DNA from: Candidatus Geothermarchaeota archaeon
GTDB taxonomy: Archaea; Thermoproteota; Nitrososphaeria; Geothermarchaeales; JDFR-13
Assembly: GCA_015523545.1 (NCBI GenBank)
Contig: WAKB01000003.1
Location: forward strand, 1 to 62,813
Reading direction: 5' to 3'
Length of the DNA stretch: 62,813 nt
Position numbers and translations under genes: made by a program. Below the pieces are notes generated by a model, which worked only from the letters and a program-made list of their open reading frames with translations, did no database searches and had not been told where the DNA came from. This document shows positions 33,396 to 41,093 of the stretch, piece by piece. The stretch's first letter is position 1. Each line of letters begins with the position of its first letter.

Positions 33396-34081
33396 GTGTA
33401 GATGTCCTTCCCACTCCCCCCTACGAACTCCTCAAACTGACGCATCATCTCGTTGAGCTCGTTGGCCGCCTGTCTCAGGGTGTCTATGGGTATCTCGTAT
33501 CCGAAGAGCTCGTTTATCGCTTTTATGGCGTATGAGGCTGCTATTGGGTCTATCATCCCGTCGTCTGAGTATGCCAGTATGCCTAGGGCTGGTATCTTTA
33601 GGAACTCGCTGTAGGCCAGTGTAGATGCTAGGGGGCCGAAGATCTTCACATATTTGGGGGGTGGCCTAGCCGTTATCTTCCTTCTCCAGTATCTATTGGT
33701 GACTATGCGGTACTCGTCCTCCTCCCCCTCCCTCAGGTTCTTGGTCAACCCCCCTATAACGATTATCTCCTCAACCCCCTTCTTCTTAACGTATCTTAGG
33801 AGGTTCTTGATGAGTATGTTTCCCCTTGGTCCGCGGGGGAGGTTCTCCACCTTGAGTATTAGGTCGTCTCCGTGTCTGTAGAACTCTATTGGGTAGGATA
33901 TCCTCCCGTCGATGTAGGATATTACTGGTGGTATGTAGGGTGAGTCTACTATGCCTACTAGCTCTACTCCTTCTAGGCTGTCTATCATGTGTTTGATTGT
34001 GTATAGGCCTGTGCCGCCTATCCCCATAAATCCTGCGAAGAGTCTCTTGCCCTTGAAGTCCTTCTTTACATATATCTTCAC
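33392..34081 (-). CDS. PAC2-family protein (proteasome assembly chaperone-like)
   Basis: About 229 residues. The opening VKIYVKKDFKGKRLFAGFMGIGGTGLYTIKHMID and later EIIVIGGLTKNLREGEEDEY and VKIFGPLASTLAYSEFLKIPALGILAYSDDG match the archaeal PAC2/DUF75 family, ATP-grasp-like proteins related to proteasome chaperone Pac2. I choose GTG 34081 because the longer frame to 34213 runs back into the promoter of the divergent gene. The stop overlaps SmAP3 by 4 bases. Confidence 0.8.
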   Translation of the reverse strand: MKIYVKKDFKGKRLFAGFMGIGGTGLYTIKHMIDSLEGVELVGIVDSPYIPPVISYIDGRISYPIEFYRHGDDLILKVENLPRGPRGNILIKNLLRYVKKKGVEEIIVIGGLTKNLREGEEDEYRIVTNRYWRRKITARPPPKYVKIFGPLASTLAYSEFLKIPALGILAYSDDGMIDPIAASYAIKAINELFGYEIPIDTLRQAANELNEMMRQFEEFVGGSGKDIYT

Positions 34082-34175
34082 GGCTGTCCACCACGTATTG
34101 ATATGTAAATAATTATTGCGGGTGGGGCCATAATAATTTGGTGTGTCTGGAGGATGACTGTGTGGTGTGGCTGTT

Positions 34176-35426
34176 ATGTCTGTTAAGATTGCTTTTCTGG
34201 GTATGCCTAACAAGGTTGGGAGATCCGCATATCTGATTAAGGGGTCTAGGAAGGTATTGCTTGACTATGGGGTGGATCTTGGTAAGACGCCCCAGTTCCC
34301 AGATCCTGTAGATGTTTCTAGCCTTGATCTATTCGTGATTTCCCATTCCCATCTCGATCATATGGGGGCTGCCCCTATGCTCTATGTCTCGGGGGATGTC
34401 CCGGCTATAACTACTCCTCCCTCCATCGAGATTAGTGACCTATTGATCAGGGATTTTATGAAGCTTTCTGGCGAGTATCTGCTCTTCGAGTATATCGACT
34501 TTATAAGCCTGAGGCGTAACGTCCATCTCCTGGGGTATAGGAAGCCATTTCTCTTTGATGGTGTGAGTGTAACTCTATTTGATGCTGGGCATATCCCTGG
34601 TAGTGCCCAGGTACTTGTTGAGATGGATGGTAGGCGTATCCTCTATACGGGGGATATAAATACGTATGAGACTATGCTTCAAAGCCCTGCCGATATGGAT
34701 CTGGGTGTTGAGCTAGATGCTGTGATCATGGAGAGTACGTATGGTAATTCTAGGCATCCGGATAGGAGGGAGATGGAGCGGCGCTTCGTGGAGCAGGCTA
34801 TAGAGACTATCGAGTCTGGGGGCACCGTCTTGGTTCCGGCCTTCGCCGTTGCTAGGAGCCAGGAGATCCTCCTGATCCTGGATAAGTATGACTTCCCCTA
34901 TGAGATCGTGATGGATGGGATGGCTATCGAGGTGACTAAGATCCTCCTTTCCCAGCCCGGGTATCTCAGGGATCCTGAGAGGCTTAGGAGGGCGTTCAAC
35001 GCTGTTAGGAAGATTTATCGTTGGCGTGACAGGAAGAAGGTTGTTAATGAGCGCTGCCTCATAATTGCTCCTGCTGGTATGCTTGGGGGTGGGGCGGCTG
35101 TCTTCTACCTCAACAAGTTGATTGATGATCCTAAGAATAGGATCTTCCTGGTTGGTTACCAGGCTCCTGGGACTCCTGGTAGGAGCTTGTTGGAGGAGGC
35201 TGAGTCTGAGGAGGCTAGGGATAGGGCTGACGTGGTGTATATGAGGTTCTCTGCCCATGCCGATGTTGATGGTCTCTTCCGGTTTGCCTCTAGTATCGAG
35301 GGTGACCCGACCTTCTATATTGTCCATGGTGATGGGGATGCCCGGATGAATATTGGTGAGCTTATCTCTGATAGGCTTGGCTATAGGGTTGTCTATCCCG
35401 GGCATAGGGAGGAATATATAGTGTAG
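34176..35426 (+). CDS. Beta-CASP metallo-beta-lactamase RNase (aCPSF2-like)
   Basis: A 416-residue RNase of the CPSF73/beta-CASP group. The zinc motif SHSHLDHMGAAP is near residue 50, AGHIPGSAQVLVE and YTGDIN carry more ligands, MESTYGNS is the Glu motif, and RFSAHADVDGL plus VHGDGDARMN form the beta-CASP C-terminal motifs. There is no KH domain, unlike aCPSF1, so this is the shorter aCPSF2 type. Start ATG 34176 is preferred to GTG 34167. Likely role: mRNA 3' end processing or 5'-3' decay. Confidence 0.9.
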   Translation: MSVKIAFLGMPNKVGRSAYLIKGSRKVLLDYGVDLGKTPQFPDPVDVSSLDLFVISHSHLDHMGAAPMLYVSGDVPAITTPPSIEISDLLIRDFMKLSGEYLLFEYIDFISLRRNVHLLGYRKPFLFDGVSVTLFDAGHIPGSAQVLVEMDGRRILYTGDINTYETMLQSPADMDLGVELDAVIMESTYGNSRHPDRREMERRFVEQAIETIESGGTVLVPAFAVARSQEILLILDKYDFPYEIVMDGMAIEVTKILLSQPGYLRDPERLRRAFNAVRKIYRWRDRKKVVNERCLIIAPAGMLGGGAAVFYLNKLIDDPKNRIFLVGYQAPGTPGRSLLEEAESEEARDRADVVYMRFSAHADVDGLFRFASSIEGDPTFYIVHGDGDARMNIGELISDRLGYRVVYPGHREEYIV

Positions 35427-35454
35427 CCTCTCCATAACCATTATGTGATGCCTT

Positions 35455-36027
35455 ATGTATAGGTTCTTCCTCTGGGCTGGTGAGGATGTCTACGAGGCTG
35501 TCCGTAGCCTGGAGGGGTCTATCGAGGCTGGTATAAAGATGTTTTTCTGGGATGACTACTCCGTCTCCTGGGGTAGGCTCCCCACTGAGATTCTGAGGAG
35601 GTCCTTCAATGGGGATAGGAGGCAGGTCAATGTTAAGACGTTTGTGGAGGAGTTTAGACGTGTCTATCAGGCCGAGTCTGGACGGGTGGATATGGTGTTT
35701 ATTGGGCAGGACCTCTACATTGATGGGATGGAGTATATCTTCAGCGCTACCCATATGGTGAGTAAGGTTATCGTCATCTCTGTATTTAGGCTTGGTAGGG
35801 GCTTGTCGCTATCGATTGATGAGGAGAGGAGCCTCTTTGGTGAGCGTGTGTTTAAGGAGGTTGTCCACGAGCTTGGTCATCTGATTGGGCTTCAGCACTG
35901 TATGAATGATACTTGTGTTATGTCTTTCTCGAGCGATGTCTCGCATCTTGATAGGAAGTATCCTTTCCTGTGCCGCTCCTGTGTGGAGAAGGCTGAGGCT
36001 ATGGGGTTTAGGATTGGGCCTGCCTAG
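35455..36027 (+). CDS. amzA: Archaemetzincin metalloprotease
   Basis: A 190-residue zinc protease. The signature HELGHLIGLQHCMNDTCVM (HExxHxxGxxH with following C.x4.C.M) near residue 138 and a second CxxC (FLCRSCVEKAE) near residue 170 form the archaemetzincin pattern, with a catalytic and a structural zinc. No signal peptide. ATG 35455 directly follows a short ATG-stop minicistron at 35449. It ends convergently with rpl38e, overlapping by 4 bases. Confidence 0.93.
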   Translation: MYRFFLWAGEDVYEAVRSLEGSIEAGIKMFFWDDYSVSWGRLPTEILRRSFNGDRRQVNVKTFVEEFRRVYQAESGRVDMVFIGQDLYIDGMEYIFSATHMVSKVIVISVFRLGRGLSLSIDEERSLFGERVFKEVVHELGHLIGLQHCMNDTCVMSFSSDVSHLDRKYPFLCRSCVEKAEAMGFRIGPA

Positions 36028-36224
36028 TACTCTACTATCTCTGCGTTGGCGTGTTTGAGTATCTCCTCCACCTCTTCCTCGCTCTGTAGCTTTATTGTGT
36101 ATAGCCTCCTGGCCGTCCTGGCCTTTACCTTTATGTATTTGGGGGGCCTCCTAACCACGATTATCTTCTTGGCATACTTCATCTTCTCTATGAACTCCTG
36201 CTTATCCTTTATCTCGTGGGGCAT
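36024..36224 (-). CDS. rpl38e: Ribosomal protein L38e
   Basis: Large-subunit protein of 66 residues, found among archaea mainly in Thermoproteota and relatives, hence a lineage marker here. It reads PHEIKDKQEFIEKMKYAKKI then VKVKARTARRLYTIKLQSEEE and ILKHANAEIVEY. A minus-strand TATA-like AATATTTAGA lies near 36245-36254. Confidence 0.9.
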   Translation of the reverse strand: MPHEIKDKQEFIEKMKYAKKIIVVRRPPKYIKVKARTARRLYTIKLQSEEEVEEILKHANAEIVEY

Positions 36225-36289
36225 ATCTCTCCACCTCCTGGGGGTCTAAATATTCATTATGGGTTGTCTATAAATCTAGTGTGGTCGGT

Positions 36290-36826
36290 ATGCTGAGGGT
36301 TGATCGTAGGTTTAACCTCCTGGCTACATGTCCTAGGAACCGTGAGTTCTTCGCTATTAGGGGTCTGGAATCTATCCTTATGGATCTTGGGGATGAGTCT
36401 CCCACGGCTTGGAAGTCGGGTATCAGTGGTGTTGTGCTTGGCCTTACTGGTCTGGATCAGTATGAGGTTCCCTATAGGGTGCGTGAGCTCCTAAGCTGGA
36501 ATCCATGGGTTGTGAGGGATATTAAGAGGCTTGTCCCCATCGAGTTCGTAGTGGATACTGATCTGGAGGAGTTCACAAGGGTTGCTGGGGAGCTGGCTAG
36601 GCGTATCCCTGGGGATGCGTCTTATAAGGTTGAGCTTAGGAGGAGGTATACCCAGCTTAGGAGGATGGAGATTATCGACGCCTTTGCCTCGGCTATTCCT
36701 AGGAGGGTTAGTCTTGAGGAGCCTGACTATATTGTCTGGGTGGAGGTATTGGGGCCTAAGACTGGGGTCTCCCTCGTTAGGCCTGATGGGGTCCTGTATG
36801 TTGAGAGGGAGGTTACACGGCTCTAG
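36290..36826 (+). CDS. THUMP-domain protein (Tan1-like)
   Basis: A 178-residue protein whose C-terminal half is a THUMP RNA-binding domain: YKVELRRRYTQLRRMEIIDAF and YIVWVEVLGPKTGVSLVRPDG. The N-terminal half (FNLLATCPRNREFFAIRGLE) matches stand-alone THUMP proteins of the Tan1 type, which assist tRNA acetylation at position 12 in eukaryotes. ATG 36290 follows TCTATAAAT (36266-36274). No catalytic domain is present. It overlaps the converging gene by 14 bases. Confidence 0.75.
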   Translation: MLRVDRRFNLLATCPRNREFFAIRGLESILMDLGDESPTAWKSGISGVVLGLTGLDQYEVPYRVRELLSWNPWVVRDIKRLVPIEFVVDTDLEEFTRVAGELARRIPGDASYKVELRRRYTQLRRMEIIDAFASAIPRRVSLEEPDYIVWVEVLGPKTGVSLVRPDGVLYVEREVTRL

Positions 36827-37193
36827 AGCGTGTCCTCTCTATCTCGGCCCTGAATACGGCTAGTTCTGATACCCCTTCCAAGCCCTTCCTGGGTTGGACC
36901 GTGTCTATCCCGTCCTTGGCGAGTACTATGAGTATCTTGTCCTTGCCCGGTTTTGGGAGTCTGTGTATCTGGCTCTCCCTGTAGTAGAGTGCTAGGAACC
37001 TGAGTGCGTCGTCCCTTATCCACGTATCCCTTAGGTGGCTCGTCGTTAGGTAGTGGTATGCCACCGCTTTTATGTATTCCTCCGTGGCCAGCCTGTCACG
37101 GGGGATCTCGGCTATCAGTATTGGGTCCTGTATCTTGTCTAGGTCCTTCTCCTCTATCACGTATATGTTTAGATCGGTGTACTCCAGCTTCAA
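36813..37193 (-). CDS. Possible Cgi121-like KEOPS subunit
   Basis: About 126 residues from TTG 37193, which overlaps the upstream stop as TTGA and has GGGGAGAG before it. The longer frame to 37373 is the shadow of the phosphoribosyltransferase. The stretch HYLTTSHLRDTWIRDDALRF followed by LALYYRESQIHRL resembles the Cgi121 core, where a helix reads .iae....E.LlylSg.rQI..a. KEOPS makes t6A in tRNA, with Cgi121 binding the tRNA end. The match is partial; it could be an unrelated crenarchaeal protein. Confidence 0.45.
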   Translation of the reverse strand: MKLEYTDLNIYVIEEKDLDKIQDPILIAEIPRDRLATEEYIKAVAYHYLTTSHLRDTWIRDDALRFLALYYRESQIHRLPKPGKDKILIVLAKDGIDTVQPRKGLEGVSELAVFRAEIERTRSRAV

Positions 37194-37750
37194 GCCTCTC
37201 TCCCCATTAGGCTTAGCACGAGTCTGAACTCCTCCCTGTCCCGGAACATCTCTATCACCTTCTCGTCCTCCCCCTTCTTCCCCAGCTCTACCAGTACCTC
37301 CTTTATCTCCCATGGGAAGACTATCCATTTGTCCGTCTCTCGGGAGTAGTAGTCTATCTCGACTTTTCTCCATGGCTTTACGTATAGGGTGGCTATCTCG
37401 ACCTTGGCTGCGCCTCTCTCGAGTATTTTCTGTCTTAGTTCTTTTAGGGTTTCCCCTGTGTCGGCTACGTCGTCGACTATTAGGATTTTCATGTTCTCGA
37501 TGTTTCCTAGGGGTGTTAGGTCTATTATGGGTTTCTCTAGTGTCTGGCCTGGTGCGGTGTAGTATATGCTCCTGATTATTCTTACGTCCTTTATCCCTAG
37601 GAAGTCTGACAGTAGTCTGGTTGGTATTAGTCCTCCCCGTGATACTCCTACGATGCAGTCGTGCCTCTCTCCTTTCTCGAGGATCTTCCTTGCTACGTCT
37701 ATGGATAGGCGGTAGATGTCTAGTATGGTGGGTGCTTCGTAGCCCGTCAT
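37190..37750 (-). CDS. Purine phosphoribosyltransferase
   Basis: A 186-residue type I PRTase. The PRPP-binding motif is KILIVDDVADTGETLKEL near residue 90, and VGVSRGGLIPTRLLSDFLG is the N-terminal nucleotide-binding loop. The C-terminal hood (DYYSRETDKWIVFPWEIKEV) matches the xanthine/guanine/hypoxanthine group of crenarchaea. The base substrate cannot be fixed. It is co-transcribed with the downstream 36813-37193 gene. Confidence 0.8.
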   Translation of the reverse strand: MTGYEAPTILDIYRLSIDVARKILEKGERHDCIVGVSRGGLIPTRLLSDFLGIKDVRIIRSIYYTAPGQTLEKPIIDLTPLGNIENMKILIVDDVADTGETLKELRQKILERGAAKVEIATLYVKPWRKVEIDYYSRETDKWIVFPWEIKEVLVELGKKGEDEKVIEMFRDREEFRLVLSLMGREA

Positions 37751-37786
37751 ACTAGTTATTTTCCTGGGTTCTTTTCATAAAGCCTG

Positions 37787-38056
37787 TTATCCGCCGTTTA
37801 CTAGGTGTACGACTTTGAGTTCCTCAGCTTCTTCAGGCTTTATCTCTTCATCGCCTCCTAGGCGCCTACCATTTACAACCAGCACCAACTGACGCCTCAA
37901 CTCATCCACTTTTTCTTTGTCTCCTCCTCGTTTCTCGACGTATTTCTTCGCTACTTCTGTTAGTATTTTCTCTGGTGTTGGGTTTTGGATGTCTAGTTCT
38001 AGTTGTGGGCCTGTTATGTATCGTATGGGGCCTACGATTTTTAGTCGTATCTTCAT
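37787..38056 (-). CDS. MoaD/ThiS/SAMP-type ubiquitin-like protein
   Basis: An 89-residue beta-grasp protein ending in the diagnostic Gly-Gly (LKVVHLVNGG). The N terminus MKIRLKIVGPIRY and the later NGRRLGGDEEIKPEEAEEL fit sulfur-carrier and archaeal SAMP proteins. It could deliver sulfur for molybdopterin or tRNA thiolation, or be conjugated to proteins. A molybdopterin-dependent oxidoreductase is encoded at 40166-40729, but no E1-like gene is in view. Confidence 0.8.
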   Translation of the reverse strand: MKIRLKIVGPIRYITGPQLELDIQNPTPEKILTEVAKKYVEKRGGDKEKVDELRRQLVLVVNGRRLGGDEEIKPEEAEELKVVHLVNGG

Positions 38057-38087
38057 CTTCCCTTTATTTGATTTTTGTTGTCTGTGG

Positions 38088-38738
38088 TTATATGGGGTTG
38101 ATAATATTTTTGATGTGTCTCTCTGCTTTTCTTGGTTCGAGTAGTGTGTCTAGGGGTATGTTTATCTCTGTTGGTTTGATGGTGTGGATGTGTCTGGTGT
38201 ATTTTGGTGGGTATAGGTAGTTTCTTCTGTGTCTCTCGAGTACTTCTTCCTTTGTTGGTGGTGGGTATATTAGGTATGTGTATCCGTTTGGTGCCTGTGG
38301 TGTTGGGGTGTAGGCTATTAGTCTGTCTAGGTTGTTCCTGTCTATTCTGCGTACTGCTTCTGGTGGGTCTTCGGGCTTGATTATTGTTAGTGTTGCCTCT
38401 CTTGTCTTGATTATTGGTCTGTTGGTTGATTCTCCTTCTCTGGTCTCTACTCCTCTGGTGTCTATTGATCTGTATATTCTGTACCAGGGTGCTATTGTGA
38501 TGTTTTCGGCTAGGTAGTCTATCTCTATGACTGGTACTGCCTCGGCTCCTATGGTTCTGAGTATGTGGTATCTGTGGGTTCCGTCTATTATCATGCCTGT
38601 CTCTCGGTCTATTAGGATTGGTTTTTTGAGGTGTCTGTCGTGTAGGACTGTTTTTAGGAGTTTTGTTAGGTGTCTGGGGTTGTGTTCCTCGTGGGGCCTG
38701 ATCTCTTTTATGTGTCTTATCTCCACTTTTCTGTGCAT
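38088..38738 (-). CDS. ParB/Srx-fold protein, SerK-like serine kinase
   Basis: A 216-residue protein. The fold signature IRPHEEHNPRHLTKLLKTV, KKPILIDRETGMIIDGTHRYHIL and VPVIEIDYLAENI matches the ParB/sulfiredoxin family; within archaea this arrangement with DG.HR and a following W region is that of SerK, the ADP-dependent free-serine kinase that supplies O-phosphoserine for cysteine synthesis. The HR pair after DGT is the conserved core. A DNA-partition ParB is less likely because no HTH or ParA gene is present. A minus-strand TATA (ATATTTTTATAC) lies just upstream near 38746-38757. Confidence 0.65.
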   Translation of the reverse strand: MHRKVEIRHIKEIRPHEEHNPRHLTKLLKTVLHDRHLKKPILIDRETGMIIDGTHRYHILRTIGAEAVPVIEIDYLAENITIAPWYRIYRSIDTRGVETREGESTNRPIIKTREATLTIIKPEDPPEAVRRIDRNNLDRLIAYTPTPQAPNGYTYLIYPPPTKEEVLERHRRNYLYPPKYTRHIHTIKPTEINIPLDTLLEPRKAERHIKNIINPI

Positions 38739-38787
38739 CGTTGTATAAAAATATGCATTGATGTCATTTTTAAATCCTTTGTGGGCG

Positions 38788-38841
38788 TCGGCGGGGTGCG
38801 ATGCTCATCATCCAGGTGTCAGGGCAGATCAGTCTCGTCAT
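38788..38841 (-). ncRNA. Candidate box C/D guide sRNA
   Basis: On the minus strand: C box ATGACGA (38841-38835), 12-nt guide GACTGATCTGCC, D' box CTGA (38822-38819), 7-nt spacer, C' box ATGATGA (38811-38805), 13-nt guide GCATCGCACCCCG, and a D box CCGA with one mismatch (38791-38788). Spacing is that of archaeal double-guide C/D RNAs. It sits in the 141-base gap between the TatD and SerK-like genes. rRNA or tRNA targets could not be checked. Confidence 0.55.
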
Positions 38842-38879
38842 CCGCAATATCTATATTCTGCCTATCCAGGTCTTAATCC

Positions 38880-39659
38880 TTATCCATACTGTATCCTGAA
38901 TAGCCTCTTGAAGTTCTCCCTGATCATTATGGTGACCTCTATCGGGTCCTCCTCGTAGAGCTGGGCCAGCTTCTCCACTATCAGTTTTGTATGCATCGGC
39001 TCCCCCATCCTGTTCTCTAGTGGGCCGTAGTAGCGTACTGGGCCGTCGGACTCGGTGAGTACCTGTGTCAATGGGACTATCTCCGTGAATCTCTGTATCC
39101 TCTTCGAGGTTAGCAGTGCTGGTGTGAAGCCTACGAAGTACTCCTCCTCCACTATCTCCCTCAGCGTCTCCTCGTCGTCGGTGTACCAGTGGAAGTATGC
39201 CTCCCTCACGTCGTGCTTCCTAAGTAGTGCGAGGACGTCTTTGGCGGCTCTCCTCGAGTGTATGTTCAGGGGTTTCAGGAGGTCTTTGGAGAGCTGGATC
39301 ATCGTCTCGAAGGCCTCCACCTGTTTGTCCCACATCTTCATGCTGTTGTTGTACTTCCTGTCTAGGCCTACCTCTCCTATGCATATTATGGAGTCGTGGT
39401 GCTGGGCTATCAGGTCGACGACCCTCTCAAGGTCGTCGGGGTTGTTTATAGCTGTGTAGGGATGTATCCCTATCCCGATGTAGATCTTGTATTTCTCCCT
39501 ATACATCCTTAGGAGCTCTAGGTTCTTGAGGCTTGTCTCGCTGTCCTCTGCTACGGAGAGTATTAGGTCTACGTCGTTCTCAACGGCCCTCTTGAGGACC
39601 TCCTCCCTTATCCCGTCGTACTCCTCTGCGTAGAGGTGGATATGTGCATCTACATACAT
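38880..39659 (-). CDS. TatD-family metal-dependent hydrolase
   Basis: A 259-residue TIM-barrel amidohydrolase. DAHIHLYAEEYDG (HxH) is at the N terminus, GIGIHPYT and CIGEVGLDRKYNN hold further ligands, PLNIHSRRAAKDV and EAYFHWYTDD supply His residues, and LTESDGPVRYYG carries the final Asp. TatD proteins are DNases or quality-control hydrolases; the substrate here is open. It starts divergently from the histone gene. Confidence 0.87.
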   Translation of the reverse strand: MYVDAHIHLYAEEYDGIREEVLKRAVENDVDLILSVAEDSETSLKNLELLRMYREKYKIYIGIGIHPYTAINNPDDLERVVDLIAQHHDSIICIGEVGLDRKYNNSMKMWDKQVEAFETMIQLSKDLLKPLNIHSRRAAKDVLALLRKHDVREAYFHWYTDDEETLREIVEEEYFVGFTPALLTSKRIQRFTEIVPLTQVLTESDGPVRYYGPLENRMGEPMHTKLIVEKLAQLYEEDPIEVTIMIRENFKRLFRIQYG

Positions 39660-39760
39660 CCCGGCGCACCACCTAGATATTCTGGCTTCGCCGAATTAAC
39701 GGATGGGTATAAACAAATTATTTCCTAGTTGGGGGATGAATATTTTCTTGGTGTCCTTCC

Positions 39761-40027
39761 ATGGGTATAGCTAAGTATACTGCTCATAGGGTTATGAAGG
39801 CGGCTGCTGGCCGCCGTGTGAGCCTCGAGGCGGCTGACTTGGCCGCTAAGTACCTGACCTATGTGGCTGGTGAGCTGGCGTTGAAGGCTGCTAGGATCGC
39901 TAGGGAGTCGGGGAGGACTGTGATTAAGAAGAGGGATGTCGCCCTTGTGCTGGAGATCATGGGTATCGATGTGGATCTCCTGGAGAAGGGGATGCTTAGG
40001 CCTGGTGGAACCGCCTCCGAGGAGTAG
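39761..40027 (+). CDS. Archaeal histone-fold protein
   Basis: An 88-residue protein. The histone fold is visible as VSLEAADLAAKYLTYVAGEL, ALKAARIARESGRTVIKKRD (L2 loop with RTVIKKRDV) and VALVLEIMGID. The basic N terminus MGIAKYTAHRVMKAAAGRR corresponds to helix 1, but the family start .PIAPV/IA..PV.R is altered, and there is a C-terminal extension of about 20 residues (LLEKGMLRPGGTASEE). TATA (TATAAACAA near 39707-39715) precedes it. Histones are absent from most Sulfolobales and Desulfurococcales, so this gene is unusual beside a Cdv operon. It may package DNA or act as a dimeric regulator. Confidence 0.8.
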   Translation: MGIAKYTAHRVMKAAAGRRVSLEAADLAAKYLTYVAGELALKAARIARESGRTVIKKRDVALVLEIMGIDVDLLEKGMLRPGGTASEE

Positions 40028-40030
40028 GAG

Positions 40031-40040
40031 AAATATTTAA
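40031..40040 (+). promoter_or_regulatory. TATA box for tRNA-Glu
   Basis: AAATATTTAA lies 30-39 bases before the mature tRNA 5' end and starts four bases after the histone stop codon. Confidence 0.6.
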
Positions 40041-40069
40041 GCATCCCGGCACCATAATTTGAGTTGGAC

Positions 40070-40163
40070 GCCCCGGTGGTGTAGCCCGGTCAAGCATACC
40101 GGCCTCTCGAGCGTCTTGACCGGTGCGAGCCGGTGAACCCGGGTTCAAATCCCGGCCGGGGCA
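40070..40163 (+). tRNA. tRNA-Glu (CTC) with 18-nt intron
   Basis: Acceptor GCCCCGG pairs with CCGGGGC, D arm GTGTAGCCCGGTCAAGCA, anticodon stem CCGGC/GCCGG, T arm CCCGGGTTCAAATCCCGG, discriminator A, no CCA in the gene. The anticodon loop is 25 nt long instead of 7. Removing 18 nt between two copies of CGAGC restores CTCTCGA, with anticodon CTC; the canonical 37/38 position gives an intron at about 40110-40127. The intron can form a bulge-helix-bulge with the anticodon stem (GACCGGTG), as the archaeal splicing endonuclease requires. Confidence 0.88.
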
Positions 40164-40165
40164 CC

Positions 40166-40729
40166 TCATATCTCCTTGAATCTCTGGTCTTTCCAGACGT
40201 ATCCCCTCTCGTGGTATCCTAGGGCCTCCCAGTATCCGTCTACATATTTATCCATCAGCTCTATCTCGACTATCCACTTTGCGCTCTTCCAGCCGTATAG
40301 GTGTGGTATGAATATCCTTGCTGGGAAGCCGTGCTCCTCTGGTAGGGGCTCCCCATTCATCTTTAGGACTATCATGGCGTCCTCGCTGGCTAGGTCTTTG
40401 TAGGGGACGACCGTTGTGTATCCGTCTGCCGATTTTATGTATCCCCACTCCACGTTCTCCCTGGGCCTCGCCATCTCGAGGAGCCTCTTCATGCTTACGC
40501 CTTCCCACTCGACGTCCTCTACCGTCCAGCCTGTTACGCAGTGGAAGTCCCTGGTTATCTTCTTGTCCATCATGTTGACCAGCTCGTCATAGCTTAGGCT
40601 TACTGGGTTCTCGACGAGCCCGGTTATGGATAGTCTCCATGTCTTTATGTCTATCCTGGGCTGGCCTAGGATGCGGTATATCACGAAGCTTGGTATGCTC
40701 CTCTGCCCGGGTGGGAGTCTATCGGCCAT
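40166..40729 (-). CDS. Sulfite oxidase/YedY-family molybdopterin protein
   Basis: A 187-residue molybdopterin-binding domain. TRDFHCVTGWTVEDVEWEGV near residue 60 holds the Cys ligand to molybdenum, YTTVVPYKDLASEDAMIVL and GEPLPEEHGFPARIFIPHLYGWKSAKWI are family signatures. No signal peptide or Tat motif is visible, so it is probably cytoplasmic, unlike bacterial MsrP/YedY. ATG 40729 with GGTGG upstream is preferred to GTG 40738. The upstream gene at 40731-41051 is coupled to it. Confidence 0.87.
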   Translation of the reverse strand: MADRLPPGQRSIPSFVIYRILGQPRIDIKTWRLSITGLVENPVSLSYDELVNMMDKKITRDFHCVTGWTVEDVEWEGVSMKRLLEMARPRENVEWGYIKSADGYTTVVPYKDLASEDAMIVLKMNGEPLPEEHGFPARIFIPHLYGWKSAKWIVEIELMDKYVDGYWEALGYHERGYVWKDQRFKEI

Positions 40730-40730
40730 C

Positions 40731-41051
40731 CTAACCACCTATCGTCAAGACGGTGAGTATGTGTCTACCCTCCCGGGTGACTACTCTACATCCTATATAG
40801 CCCTCCCCCAGTATGTATCTGAATCTATATATCATGTAGTGTGTACCGATGTCCTCGTTGTCTGTGAAGACGGTCTCCAGTATCTCTATCCCCAGCTCCT
40901 CCTCGACTATTCGGCGTAGCCTATTCACGTATACCCATACATCTGTTATGTTCCTCAGCGTCTCTCCTGTCCTGTGGTATGCGACCCTCCTGATCCCCTT
41001 CTTGGCTAGGCTGGGGGTTTCTAGGAGTGTTAGCTGGGTCTCCATGGCCAT
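40731..41051 (-). CDS. Unknown protein coupled to molybdopterin oxidoreductase
   Basis: A 106-residue protein, no recognised family. Start ATG 41051 or ATG 41045 (METQLTLLETPSL). It looks alpha-beta, with RRVAYHRTGETLRNITDVWVYVNRL then IYRFRYILGEGYIGCRVV and HILTVLTIGG. One cysteine, no membrane segment. It directly precedes the oxidoreductase start, so the two are probably translated together; a chaperone or partner role is possible but unsupported. Confidence 0.6.
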   Translation of the reverse strand: MAMETQLTLLETPSLAKKGIRRVAYHRTGETLRNITDVWVYVNRLRRIVEEELGIEILETVFTDNEDIGTHYMIYRFRYILGEGYIGCRVVTREGRHILTVLTIGG

Positions 41052-41093
41052 ATAATAAGGTATGGCCCCCGATTATATTGCTAGGTGTCCTCG

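Noticed and set aside
36813-37373. Longer frame of the Cgi121-like gene
   Set aside because: The first 60 residues are the alternate frame of the phosphoribosyltransferase; TTG 37193 fits the stop overlap.
38088-38738. ParB partition protein
   Set aside because: No HTH, ParA or parS-like repeats; the DG.HR pattern and archaeal context fit SerK better.
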